Source: Bacteroidia bacterium
GTDB lineage: Bacteria > Bacteroidota > Bacteroidia > Bacteroidales > Dysgonomonadaceae
Assembly: GCA_030538215.1 (NCBI GenBank)
Contig: JAUNUM010000011.1
Location: forward strand, 1-44,663
Reading direction: 5' to 3'
DNA: 44,663 bases
Part shown: piece by piece, positions 1 to 8,223 of the stretch
Layout: the number at the start of each line of letters is the position of its first letter
How positions within the stretch are numbered: the stretch's first letter is position 1
Program-made: the position numbers and the translations under genes
The notes under the pieces: model-generated
Seen by the model: the letters and a program-made list of their open reading frames with translations, nothing else
Told to the model about the DNA's origin: nothing
Database searches by the model: none

Positions 1-64
1 ATGAAGAAATAAATCGTGTCGATTTATTTATGAATACTATAAACTAATTTATGTTAGGCACTTA
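1..64 (+). repeat. Partial copy (C) of a ~200 bp dispersed repeat
   Basis: These 64 bases match, with few differences, the right-hand 64 bases of the repeat at 31568-31766 and, inverted, the repeat at 28994-29220. They contain the palindromic segment around GATTTATTT and end in GGCACTTA, exactly where the other copies end. The left part is cut off by the window edge. The copy lies downstream of the isomerase operon that ends at 186. Confidence 0.8.
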
Positions 65-117
65 CACACAAACTAATGCTTGTAATCAATCCGTCGAAAC
101 GTTTTGAACGGCTCAAT

Positions 118-158
118 AGAAAAAAATGAGTGAGAGAGACTAACTCTTTCACTCATTT
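118..158 (-). terminator. Intrinsic terminator of the isomerase/oxidoreductase operon
   Basis: A 15-bp stem with one G-U pair (124-138 with 144-158, 5-nt loop) lies 28 nt past the stop codon at 186. On the minus strand it is followed by a run of U, read from the A-run at about 118-126. This is the expected end of the leftward three-gene operon. Confidence 0.75.
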
Positions 159-185
159 CACGTTTAAAATTATGAAAACACTATA

Positions 186-1109
186 TCAGGCTTCTTTCCA
201 TTGTTTTCTCAACAATTCCAGTGCAGCAGGAACAACCACTTTTCGATCGCCCTGACACCCACACTCGAAACTAACATATTTATCGTAACCTATCATTTTC
301 AATCCGCGGAAACCATTCACATAGTTATCGGCTTCACCGTCTTCGCCCGGCATGCTGCGACGTTTGCGGCTGGCAATATGCACATGTTGCAGGTATTTTT
401 CTGCCGAAACAAAAGCGGCCATATCGCACGTTTCTTCCCACGTCATGTGCCAAAAATCACCCAAACAGGTTACACCCGGATTGTTGATATCGCGGCAAAT
501 AGAAGCTGCATCGGCAACCTGACGAAGATAAAACGCTTCACGGCGATTGAGTGGCTCCAGAATGACCGTGGTTCCGTACTTCTGCGCAGTATTTCCCATT
601 TCGTTGAACTGCTCACACAAAAAGTCGCGCGTTTCCTGCGTGTGCGGCATTACTGGAACCTGCGAGTTGAAGGCGGGAACAATAATGACACCCGTTGAAC
701 CGAGTTCACCAGCAAGAATGATAAGTTCTTCCATTGTGTCGCGGCATTTTTTTCGGATAGTTGTGTCGGTAGAAAGAATGAATCCTTCAAAGCCTGCGCA
801 GATAGCACTAACTTTGATGTTTCGCCCTTTCAGTGCATCTTTGAATTCCTGTATTCTGCCTTTCATTCCTCTGCCGTGAGGTTCAAAACCCACAACACCG
901 TATTTTTCCATAAAATCGAACTTCTCATTCAAGTTTGTCCCGGGAGCAATTCCTTCCTGAAACGATATTTTGAGTTCAGATTTAATGGGATAAGTTGGTG
1001 GAGCCAATGTCGAGGTTTCAAGCGTGGAAGCGGCCAAAGTATTTCCCAAACCAACCGCAGCAGCACCGATAAACGATGATTTGATGAATTTTCTTCTGTT
1101 TATTGTCAT
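186..1109 (-). CDS. Tat-exported sugar phosphate isomerase/epimerase-like TIM-barrel protein
   Basis: This is a 307-residue protein of the AP-endonuclease-2/xylose isomerase-like TIM-barrel superfamily, close to hydroxypyruvate isomerase-like sugar isomerases. The start at 1109 is chosen because it opens directly on a twin-arginine signal (NRRKFIKSS followed by a hydrophobic Ala/Gly stretch); the longer frame adds sequence with no signal logic. Likely metal ligands are the Glu in LEPLNRRE, the Asp in LGDFWHM, the His in HVHIASRKR and the Glu in SFECG. It is the last gene of a leftward operon, 29 nt after an exported Gfo/Idh/MocA oxidoreductase. That pairing resembles Bacteroidetes loci that process oxidised (keto) sugars, so the substrate is probably a sugar or keto-sugar in the periplasm. 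The exact reaction cannot be read from sequence. Confidence 0.85.
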   Translation of the reverse strand: MTINRRKFIKSSFIGAAAVGLGNTLAASTLETSTLAPPTYPIKSELKISFQEGIAPGTNLNEKFDFMEKYGVVGFEPHGRGMKGRIQEFKDALKGRNIKVSAICAGFEGFILSTDTTIRKKCRDTMEELIILAGELGSTGVIIVPAFNSQVPVMPHTQETRDFLCEQFNEMGNTAQKYGTTVILEPLNRREAFYLRQVADAASICRDINNPGVTCLGDFWHMTWEETCDMAAFVSAEKYLQHVHIASRKRRSMPGEDGEADNYVNGFRGLKMIGYDKYVSFECGCQGDRKVVVPAALELLRKQWKEA

Positions 1110-1138
1110 TTTGGTTATCGACTGCAAAGTTGAGCTAA

Positions 1139-2539
1139 TTATTTCGCACTTCCCGGAACAGGAACAGTAAAGCCTTTCATATCCATTTTTCCGATATTGA
1201 GATCTGCCGGAGTATAATCGAGAGGCGCTGCCGACATTGCATCCCAAGTAGTTTCCTGACCAGTGTAGGCTGCCTCGCGCCCCATAATAGCTGCAAGATT
1301 GGAAATGGCGGTTTCAGATGCTTGTTCAATGGGATTATTTCTACGAATGCAGTTAATCAAATTCACGTGTTCTAATGTATAAGGATCGGTTTGTTTGAAG
1401 TTGTTTTTTTCGGCTTCTCCATCATATTGCCAAACAATATTTCCAGCTAAATCTTTAATTATATGCCCTCCTTCGCTTGTCCAAGAGCCTCTGGTCCCTT
1501 GAATAAATTCACTTACGTTATTAGCACAACCATCGATTTGGCGACACATGCTGTGAAGATGAATTCCATTCTCCATAGTAAAATCAACACTGAAATTATC
1601 GTACTGATCTCCTGTTATACGACGCTGACGAGAACCGAAAGCGACAGCTCTCACAGGCTTTAACCCACTGAACCAGGTAAATACATCGATATTATGAACA
1701 TGCTGTTCAACAATATGGTCGCCCGATAACCATTTCCAGTTTACCCAATCGTGAATCATGAATTCAAAATCATTCCACGCGGGTTGGCGATCACGATACC
1801 ACAACATGTTTTGATTCCAATAAACTGTACCTCCGGTAATTTCGCCAATAAGACCATTCATAATCTGTTTATACGATTCAACATAAGAGCGTTGATGATG
1901 ACGTTGTGTGCCGATAACAACACTTAAACTTTTTGCTTGAGCTTGTTTTGCCGTTGCAACCAAAGTGCGATATCCAACAGAGTCAACACAAACCGGTTTT
2001 TCAAGGAAACAATGTTTATTTTGCTCAACAGCATATTTGAAATGTTTAGGGCGAAAGAAAGGAGGCGTACAGTCGATTAAAATATCAATACCGCTGTCAA
2101 TTACTTGTTTATAGGCATCTAATCCTGCAAAACGTTTGTCGGCAGATATATCTACGTTTTTTTCTAATTTTAATTTATCGGCAAGCGCATCTACCTTTTC
2201 TTGAAATACATCTCCCAAAGCAGTTATAGTAACTCCGTTAGCGGCATTCAGAAAATTCATTGCAGCGCCCGAACCGCGTCCGCCACAACCTACAACTCCG
2301 GCTTTCAGTTCTTTTCCATCTGCAGCCAAATCGGGAAGTTCAGGAATATAATACGTTCCAGGTTCTTTCAATGGAGCTATTGAGTTTTTTTTATTATCGC
2401 TACAAGACGAAAGAAATCCTGTAGTTCCGGTTCCAATCACTCCCACTGCTCCGGCCACTGCCGAAGTTTTAAGAAATGTTCTTCTTGTTAAGTTATTTTC
2501 TTTTTTCATATTTGGTAAATTTGTTTTAGAAATATTCAT
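1139..2539 (-). CDS. Tat-exported Gfo/Idh/MocA-family oxidoreductase
   Basis: A 466-residue NAD(P)-dependent oxidoreductase. The N-terminus carries a twin-arginine motif (LTRRTFLKTS), a hydrophobic region and a lipobox-like LSSC, so it may be a Tat-exported lipoprotein. The Rossmann fold begins at AGVVGCGGRG and the family EKP motif is seen in CFLEKPVC; the C-terminal half is the substrate-binding alpha/beta domain. The start at 2539 overlaps the upstream stop as ATGA, suggesting translational coupling. A second ATG at 2509 (starting MKKENNLTRR) is a good alternative. Exported members of this family usually carry a tightly bound nicotinamide cofactor and oxidise or isomerise sugars. The tetraheme cytochrome encoded immediately upstream could be its redox partner, which is an inference. 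Confidence 0.88.
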   Translation of the reverse strand: MNISKTNLPNMKKENNLTRRTFLKTSAVAGAVGVIGTGTTGFLSSCSDNKKNSIAPLKEPGTYYIPELPDLAADGKELKAGVVGCGGRGSGAAMNFLNAANGVTITALGDVFQEKVDALADKLKLEKNVDISADKRFAGLDAYKQVIDSGIDILIDCTPPFFRPKHFKYAVEQNKHCFLEKPVCVDSVGYRTLVATAKQAQAKSLSVVIGTQRHHQRSYVESYKQIMNGLIGEITGGTVYWNQNMLWYRDRQPAWNDFEFMIHDWVNWKWLSGDHIVEQHVHNIDVFTWFSGLKPVRAVAFGSRQRRITGDQYDNFSVDFTMENGIHLHSMCRQIDGCANNVSEFIQGTRGSWTSEGGHIIKDLAGNIVWQYDGEAEKNNFKQTDPYTLEHVNLINCIRRNNPIEQASETAISNLAAIMGREAAYTGQETTWDAMSAAPLDYTPADLNIGKMDMKGFTVPVPGSAK

Positions 2540-4128
2540 TTTGTACTTATAGAATTGTCCGGTTCGCATACTACCCTGAATCCAATTCCTTTGATATCGG
2601 AATACCACCAGATACTTTTGGGTTGCTGCGGATCGGTTTTCAGCCAATCGTTGTGTCGTGTATGGTTGCGTGCTGCAACACGCACATCGGCTGCATCAGA
2701 CAAATAGTTTCCGCCTCTCACCACCCATTCTTCGCCCTGCGTATTCAATGGATTGTTTGTATTTCCGCTTCTTTTTTCGTAAGCAGTTTCGTCGTACTTG
2801 TCGGCGGTATATTCCATCACGTTACCCAACATATTCTTCAATCCAAACGGATTTGCCATTACCAGAGAAGGCTCTTGAGTGCGGTTGTTGCTGTTTTTGC
2901 TGTAGATAACGAACGCGCTAATACTATCGGTTTTTGCAGAGAAAAATCTGCGCATAAATCCCTCATCAGAGAAGTCTTTAGGATTTCCGCTAAAGAAATA
3001 TGGTGTTTGTGTACCTCCACGCGCAGCGTATTCCCATTCGGCTTCGGTTGGTAAACGATACTTTTTTCCTGTCTTCTGCGATAACCATTGACAGAATATT
3101 TCTGCGGCATAGTGTGTCATCGTAATAGCAGGTCTGTCGCCTGAACCCCAACCCTGATCGGGATATCCAAACGGAGGAGTTGGACCTGAAATAGCATCCA
3201 CATCCATTGCTTTCAAGTTATTTTCGTAAACCGTTGCAGGCAAAGTTCTTCCTTCACTCATTGTACCGGCATAAAATGCCCAATACTGATCCCACGTGGT
3301 TTCTACTTCTGCCATAAAAAAAGAACTCACAGTTACTTCGTGCTGCGGAACTTCATCGGGTTTGTGGAAAGGTTCTTTAGAGGAGCTACCCATAGTAAAT
3401 GTTCCGCCTGGTATTGCCTTCATATTAAATGAAATAGGTGTTCCGGGAATTTGCTCGGTATAATTTTCAAATGCTGTAACAACAGCAGCTTCTTTGAAAA
3501 ATAAACTTGAATCTACTGCTGTAGTTATTTTCATCCCGGGTATTCCAACCATTTGTCCGTGCGCATAGTTTGGGTTGTAATGTCCAGCATCAAGGTGGCA
3601 ACTGATACATTGGAGATTGAACTTTTCGTGATTCTCCTCATAATACATATGTGCCGTAATGCCATCATCGGTAATTCCTTGAGGAAATAGGTTTTGATGA
3701 CATTTCACACAAGAAGCATTAGGAATATATTTTATGGCTTGCTCAAGTTCCGATTTTCTATCCCAATCGAAATCGGCACTGTCTTTGGTCAAATAACCCC
3801 ACACATCACGAATACCCAATGTAACTTTTGCTGTATAATGTGCCCAAGTGTCATCTTTTGGTGGTAGATGGCAATCAACACAATTGACCATAACACCGCT
3901 GCCATTATTAACGTGGACACCCAATTTCCAAGTTTCTTCGGCATGAGGGTGAACGTGACACATCATGCACGATTCGTTGGTTGAAAAATATACTGATGTT
4001 TGATATAATGCTCCGATAAAAATTACACCTATCGCAATCCCCAATAACAAAATAAAACCTTTACGTTGATAAAACTTTTTACGTTTTTTTTTGTATTGAT
4101 TGCCATAGATGTTTTTTGATTTAGTCAT
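2536..4128 (-). CDS. Membrane-anchored tetraheme cytochrome c (NapC/NirT/NrfH-like) fused to a SUMF1-like domain
   Basis: A 530-residue two-part protein. After a basic N-terminus there is one transmembrane helix (about residues 24-46), then four CxxCH heme-attachment motifs (CMMCH, CVDCH, CVKCH, CISCH) within roughly residues 53-180, as in NapC/NirT/NrfH quinol-linked cytochromes. From about residue 235 a formylglycine-generating-enzyme/SUMF1-like domain follows (IPGGTFTMGS, YRLPTEAEWEYAARGG, GLKNMLGNVMEYT, VVRGGNYLSD, IGFRVVCEP). The cysteine pair that makes true FGE catalytic is absent after the RGG motif, so this half is probably a binding or structural module. The frame opens with TTG at 4146; the ATG at 4128 is preferred. 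It is the first gene of the operon, with a -7-like element upstream at 4207-4214. Confidence 0.9.
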   Translation of the reverse strand: MTKSKNIYGNQYKKKRKKFYQRKGFILLLGIAIGVIFIGALYQTSVYFSTNESCMMCHVHPHAEETWKLGVHVNNGSGVMVNCVDCHLPPKDDTWAHYTAKVTLGIRDVWGYLTKDSADFDWDRKSELEQAIKYIPNASCVKCHQNLFPQGITDDGITAHMYYEENHEKFNLQCISCHLDAGHYNPNYAHGQMVGIPGMKITTAVDSSLFFKEAAVVTAFENYTEQIPGTPISFNMKAIPGGTFTMGSSSKEPFHKPDEVPQHEVTVSSFFMAEVETTWDQYWAFYAGTMSEGRTLPATVYENNLKAMDVDAISGPTPPFGYPDQGWGSGDRPAITMTHYAAEIFCQWLSQKTGKKYRLPTEAEWEYAARGGTQTPYFFSGNPKDFSDEGFMRRFFSAKTDSISAFVIYSKNSNNRTQEPSLVMANPFGLKNMLGNVMEYTADKYDETAYEKRSGNTNNPLNTQGEEWVVRGGNYLSDAADVRVAARNHTRHNDWLKTDPQQPKSIWWYSDIKGIGFRVVCEPDNSISTK

Positions 4129-4509
4129 ATATCTATTAATTAGCAAATTAAATATTTAATTGATATTATCAAATACGTAGAAAAACAAAATGATATATTT
4201 AATCTACAAATATAGAAAAATTTCATCGTTAAATAGTTTAATTTCTATTAAAAACCAACCTATCCAGTCTATTTGTACCACTTATATATTGCATTATTTC
4301 AAAGTCATTTAACTATATCAAAAGATAGGCTGCATAACACAAACCATTGTCTATATTTTCTCTTTCTTTGGAGAGGAATTAGAGGGGTGATTGAGGAAAC
4401 AGGAGAATACTTTACGGTAAAACAGAAAATTAACTTCTCTTTACAACAAATCCAAATAAACAATCCATGCACTTAATTGTTTGTATAATTAAACTAAAAC
4501 TTAATAAAA
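4129..4509. other. Divergent intergenic region with promoter and degenerate repeat fragment
   Basis: No convincing gene is present. The part nearest 4129 holds a minus-strand TAnnTTTG element (4207-4214) for the cytochrome operon. Around 4371-4396 the plus strand reads GGAGAGGAATTAGAGGGGTG followed by ATTGAG. This resembles the CCCCTC-rich repeat fragments near 14432, 32743 and 38433. I see no clear plus-strand promoter for the acyl-CoA ligase. Confidence 0.5.
4207..4214 (-). promoter_or_regulatory. Candidate -7 element for the cytochrome/oxidoreductase operon
   Basis: Minus-strand TATATTTG fits the Bacteroidetes -7 consensus TAnnTTTG and sits about 80 nt upstream of the start at 4128. A matching -33 TTTG at the right spacing is not evident. 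Confidence 0.4.
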
Positions 4510-6168
4510 ATGAATAAGAATTCTTTTCTCGGATTAATTGAGCAAAGCATGCGCAATCATTGGGATTTGCCTGCAATGACTGATTTTCAGGGAACTACAT
4601 TTTACTACAAAGATTTCGCCCGTGAGATAGATAAACTCCACGATTTTTTCAAAGCTGCCGGTATTCAACGAGGTGATAAAATTTCGATGTGTGGAAAAAA
4701 TTCCGCCAACTGGGCCATAGCTTTTTTTGCTACTCTTGCCTATGGAGCTGTAGCCGTGAGTATTTTACACGAATTTGACAAAGATAGCATTCAATACATT
4801 GTAGATCATTCTGATTCTAAGATGCTTTTTATTGATGAAAGTATGTGGAAAGAAATAGATGAGAGTAAAATGCCTAAAGCAGAAACTATTTTTTCGCTCG
4901 ATGACTTTTCATTATTAAAAGTAACATCTAAAGAACTGAAGATATTTGTCACAAATTCATTCGGTTATTTTTACAAAAAATATGAGAAAGGGTTTTTCGT
5001 TAATGATATTGCTTTTAGAACCGATAAATCGGAAGAATTGGCTGTTATAAATTACACTTCGGGTACAACAAGTAGCCCAAAAGGTGTGATGATTCCCTAT
5101 AGAAGTTTATGGTCGAACACCAAATTCGCAAATGATAATCTTAATTTCATCAATTCGGGTGATAACATTGTTTGCATGTTGCCTATGGCTCACACATACG
5201 GTCTTGCTTTCGAAATTTTAAACTCTCTTTCAATGGGTTGCCACATTCATTTTTTAGGAAAAACACCATCCCCCAAGATTCTGTTGGATGCTTTTTCTAA
5301 AATTAAACCCAAGTTAGTATTAGCAGTTCCGCTGATTATCGAAAAAATAGTTACTAAAAATGTCTTTCCAAAACTTCAGCAAGGCGCTGCAAAAACGTTG
5401 ATAAAACTTCCTCTCCTGAATTTTATAGTTTACAATAAAGTGAGAAAATCACTAATTGAAGTTTTCGGAGGAAATCTCGTGGAAGTAGTTATTGGTGGAG
5501 CTGCTTTAAATGCAGATGTGGAGAAATTTTTACGAAAAGTAAAATTTCCTTATACAGTTGGCTATGGAATGACCGAGTGCGGACCACTAATATCATACGC
5601 TTACTGGACTGATTTTAAAGAACGTTCGTGTGGAAAAGTAGTGGACAGAATGCGGGTAAAAATCGATTCTGATGACCCGCAAAACATCGTAGGCGAAATA
5701 TTGACAAAAGGTAGCAACTTAATGCTGGGCTATTACAAAAACGAAGAAGCAACAAAAGCTACTTTCACGGAAGATGGTTGGCTTAAAACAGGCGATTTGG
5801 GCGTGCTCGATAAAGATAATTTTGTATTTATCAGAGGACGAAATAAAAATATGATACTTGGACCGTCAGGACAAAATATTTATCCCGAAGACATTGAAGA
5901 CAAATTAAATAACTCTCCTTATATTTTAGAATCACTTGCTATAGAAGAAAACGGAAAAATTATTGCCCTTATTGTTCCCGATGCAGAGGTACTGAAAGCG
6001 GAAAACATATCGCTTAAGCAATACGATTCTATTTTCGAAAATGAAATAAAGGAAATAAACACTAAATTAGCTAATTACAGTAAAATAGCTTCGTTCAGAC
6101 TACGAACCGAAGAGTTTGAGAAAACGCCTAAAAGAAGTATAAAGCGATTTAAGTACCAAAAACAATAA
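4510..6168 (+). CDS. AMP-binding long-chain acyl-CoA synthetase
   Basis: A 552-residue ANL-superfamily adenylating enzyme that would activate a fatty acid to acyl-AMP and then acyl-CoA in the cytoplasm or at the inner membrane face. The phosphate-binding motif is YTSGTTSSPKGV, the adenine motif is GYGMTECGP, and the ATP/hinge motif is GWLKTGDLG followed by a conserved RGRNKNM. A lysine near the C-terminus (KTPKRSIKRFKY) is in the position of the catalytic Lys. Length is normal for the long-chain FadD/FAA group. It stands alone, divergent from the cytochrome operon and convergent with the Nudix regulator. Substrate chain length cannot be read from sequence. Confidence 0.9.
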   Translation: MNKNSFLGLIEQSMRNHWDLPAMTDFQGTTFYYKDFAREIDKLHDFFKAAGIQRGDKISMCGKNSANWAIAFFATLAYGAVAVSILHEFDKDSIQYIVDHSDSKMLFIDESMWKEIDESKMPKAETIFSLDDFSLLKVTSKELKIFVTNSFGYFYKKYEKGFFVNDIAFRTDKSEELAVINYTSGTTSSPKGVMIPYRSLWSNTKFANDNLNFINSGDNIVCMLPMAHTYGLAFEILNSLSMGCHIHFLGKTPSPKILLDAFSKIKPKLVLAVPLIIEKIVTKNVFPKLQQGAAKTLIKLPLLNFIVYNKVRKSLIEVFGGNLVEVVIGGAALNADVEKFLRKVKFPYTVGYGMTECGPLISYAYWTDFKERSCGKVVDRMRVKIDSDDPQNIVGEILTKGSNLMLGYYKNEEATKATFTEDGWLKTGDLGVLDKDNFVFIRGRNKNMILGPSGQNIYPEDIEDKLNNSPYILESLAIEENGKIIALIVPDAEVLKAENISLKQYDSIFENEIKEINTKLANYSKIASFRLRTEEFEKTPKRSIKRFKYQKQ

Positions 6169-6170
6169 GC

Positions 6171-6207
6171 AATAAAGGTTGCCTCAAATGAGAGACAACC
6201 TTTATTA
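6171..6207. terminator. Bidirectional terminator between acyl-CoA ligase and Nudix regulator
   Basis: An 11-bp stem (6171-6181 AATAAAGGTTG with 6196-6206) extended by a short inner stem lies between the two convergent stop codons. A-rich and T-rich flanks on both sides would give U-runs in both directions. Confidence 0.7.
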
Positions 6208-6213
6208 TTTTTA

Positions 6214-6906
6214 TCACAACGAAAATCTATTTCCGCTCTCAATAAATTCATCGTATTTTTTCTGATTAAAAACATAATAAAAAGCTCCCCTTTTTGACGA
6301 TGTTTTATCTTTTTCATCTAATTTATCGAGAATCCCCATTACTGCAATTTTTTTGCGGAAATTTCGCTTATCTACAGGCATTTGGTATATAGCTTCCCAA
6401 AGATCTTGCAAGGCAGGAAGCGTGAATTTTCCATGAAAAAACTCAAAAATTATGGGTTGTAAAGAAGCTTTATATCTCAGCAACCTCAAAGCATCTTCCA
6501 CCATAAGGTTATGGTCAAAAATCAGTTTAGGAAGTTCTCGAATATTAACCCACTTGGCATCAAAAGCTTTAGCAAGGCTGGTATCGAACTCCTCTAACCG
6601 CACCAATGCGTAATAAGTAACCGAGACTACTCTATCGCCGGAGTCACGTTCTATTTCGCCATATGCTCCAACCTGCTCCATATAAACACCTTTCTGGCGA
6701 GTATATCTATACAAAACCTTTTTAGCAGCTTCATCAAGGCTTTCATTTTCATCCATGAAACCGCCCATTAGCGACCATTCGCCTTTGTTGGGTTCGAGAG
6801 GACGACGAGTTAATAAGATATGAAGTTCTTTGTCTTTGAATCCAAAAATAATACAATCTACGGCTACAAGAAACTTTGCATCATGAGAATAAAATCCGGT
6901 TGACAT
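6214..6906 (-). CDS. Nudix-family transcriptional regulator (NrtR/AraR-like)
   Basis: A 230-residue protein with an N-terminal Nudix fold (about residues 8-145) and a C-terminal winged-helix region (about 150-230). The Nudix box begins normally (GGFMDENESLDEAA) but the catalytic REUxEE part reads KVLYRYTRQKG. Hydrolase activity is therefore probably lost, and the domain likely senses a sugar or nucleotide ligand. This architecture is that of NrtR-type regulators, including the arabinose regulator AraR described in Bacteroides. It lies directly downstream of, and in the same direction as, galM-transporter-galK but after a terminator, so it is probably a separate unit that controls the galactose cluster. 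Ligand assignment to galactose or arabinose is inference. Confidence 0.85.
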   Translation of the reverse strand: MSTGFYSHDAKFLVAVDCIIFGFKDKELHILLTRRPLEPNKGEWSLMGGFMDENESLDEAAKKVLYRYTRQKGVYMEQVGAYGEIERDSGDRVVSVTYYALVRLEEFDTSLAKAFDAKWVNIRELPKLIFDHNLMVEDALRLLRYKASLQPIIFEFFHGKFTLPALQDLWEAIYQMPVDKRNFRKKIAVMGILDKLDEKDKTSSKRGAFYYVFNQKKYDEFIESGNRFSL

Positions 6907-6909
6907 AAT

Positions 6910-6951
6910 ATTAGAAATTAAAAATCAGAAATTAAGAGTTAAGAATCGAGA
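6910..6951. repeat. Low-complexity AT repeat (degenerate TTAGAAATTAA units)
   Basis: Irregular repeats of TTAGAAATTAA/AATTAAGAGTTAAG-like units lie just upstream of the Nudix gene. Similar low-complexity tracts occur at 15210-15250 and 37505-37545, and a related GTTTGA-type tract at 41428-41470. Confidence 0.5.
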
Positions 6952-7001
6952 AAAATGGCTTCGCCAACATGTACTTAAAAACATTATCGGCGATAGCCAT
7001 T
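6950..7001 (-). terminator. Terminator of the galM-transporter-galK operon
   Basis: Read on the minus strand, a two-part stem (AATGGC and TCGCC pairing with GGCGA and GCCATT) begins 24 nt after the galK stop and is followed by UUUUUC. It separates the gal operon from the Nudix regulator gene. Confidence 0.7.
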
Positions 7002-7024
7002 ATACAACTGCATTATTGTGAACA

Positions 7025-8176
7025 TTAAAGCTTACGTGCACCGTCGCTTATAACAACATCATACACTTTTGGCTCATGTCCATATTTTTCTTTGAATTGT
7101 ATCTTAGCATCAGCTATAAACGAGTCATATAATTCATCTTTTACGAGGTTGATGGTGCATCCTCCAAAGCCACCGCCCATTACACGAGAACCTGTAACAC
7201 CGTGTTCTTTTGCCACGTCATTCAGGAAATCGAGTTCTTCGCAACTTACTTCGTAAAGTTTACTCATTCCGTGGTGCGTTTTATACATTCTGTCGCCAAC
7301 AGTTTCGTAATCATCTTTTTCCAACGCTTCCGACACATCATATACGCGTTGTGTCTCTTCAATCACATATTTGGCACGCATATAATCTTCTTCCGAAATT
7401 TTGCCTTTTACAGCATCAAGTTGCTCCATAGTGGCATCGCGCAAAAACTTAACATCGGGATTGCCGTTATCGTGAATAGCTTTAGCCGCACGTTCGCACG
7501 ATTCACGACGTTTGTTATAAGCCGACGAAGCCAATTCGTGCTTCACCACTGTATCAAGCAATACCAGTTTATATCCTTTCGGATCGAACGGAAAATAATC
7601 AAATTCCATTGATTTGGTATCTAAACGTATCAAATGTCCTTTCTTTCCGAATAACGATGCAAATTGGTCCATAATACCACATTTCACACCCACGTAATTG
7701 TGTTCGGTTGATTGTCCGATGCGTGCTAACTCGAATTTATCAATTCCAAGTCCTAACATATCGTTCAGTGCAAAAGCATAAGTGCTTTCCAATGCTGCCG
7801 ACGACGACATTCCGGCGCCAAGAGGTACATCGCCCGCAAAAGCAGTATCAAAACCAACTACTTTTCCGCCTCGTTTAATAATCTCGCGACATACGCCAAA
7901 AATATATTTCGCCCATCCTTCTTTTGGTAAATCTTCTTCATTAAGTCCAAACTCCGAATGTTCGTTTAAATCGGCTGCATAAGCGCGTATTTTATCTGTT
8001 CCGTTCAAGCGGATAGCAGCTATCATTCCTTTATCGATAGCTCCGGGGAAAACAAAACTCCCGTTATAATCGGTATGTTCGCCAATGAGGTTTACGCGCC
8101 CGGGAGACGCGTAAACTTCAGGTTTTTCACTTCCAAATTTTTCTTGATAAATCTTTAAAATCTGTTCTTTAGTCAT
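7025..8176 (-). CDS. galK: Galactokinase
   Basis: A 383-residue GHMP kinase that phosphorylates galactose to galactose-1-phosphate (Leloir pathway, cytoplasm). The galactokinase signature GRVNLIGEHTDYNG is near residue 25. The ATP-binding loop PLGAGMSSSAALE is near residue 118, and the C-terminal GHMP motif GSRVMGGGFGGCT near residue 330. Length is normal. It is the third gene of a leftward operon after galM and a sugar transporter (47-nt gap) and is followed by an intrinsic terminator. galT and galE are not in this window. Confidence 0.96.
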   Translation of the reverse strand: MTKEQILKIYQEKFGSEKPEVYASPGRVNLIGEHTDYNGSFVFPGAIDKGMIAAIRLNGTDKIRAYAADLNEHSEFGLNEEDLPKEGWAKYIFGVCREIIKRGGKVVGFDTAFAGDVPLGAGMSSSAALESTYAFALNDMLGLGIDKFELARIGQSTEHNYVGVKCGIMDQFASLFGKKGHLIRLDTKSMEFDYFPFDPKGYKLVLLDTVVKHELASSAYNKRRESCERAAKAIHDNGNPDVKFLRDATMEQLDAVKGKISEEDYMRAKYVIEETQRVYDVSEALEKDDYETVGDRMYKTHHGMSKLYEVSCEELDFLNDVAKEHGVTGSRVMGGGFGGCTINLVKDELYDSFIADAKIQFKEKYGHEPKVYDVVISDGARKL

Positions 8177-8223
8177 TTTTCAATTATTTCATTTAAACTC
8201 AAAAAGAGATGTTTTATAGCAAC

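Noticed and set aside
4273-4476. 67-codon plus-strand frame before the acyl-CoA ligase
   Set aside because: It overlaps the degenerate GAGGGG repeat fragment, has low-complexity composition and no family features.
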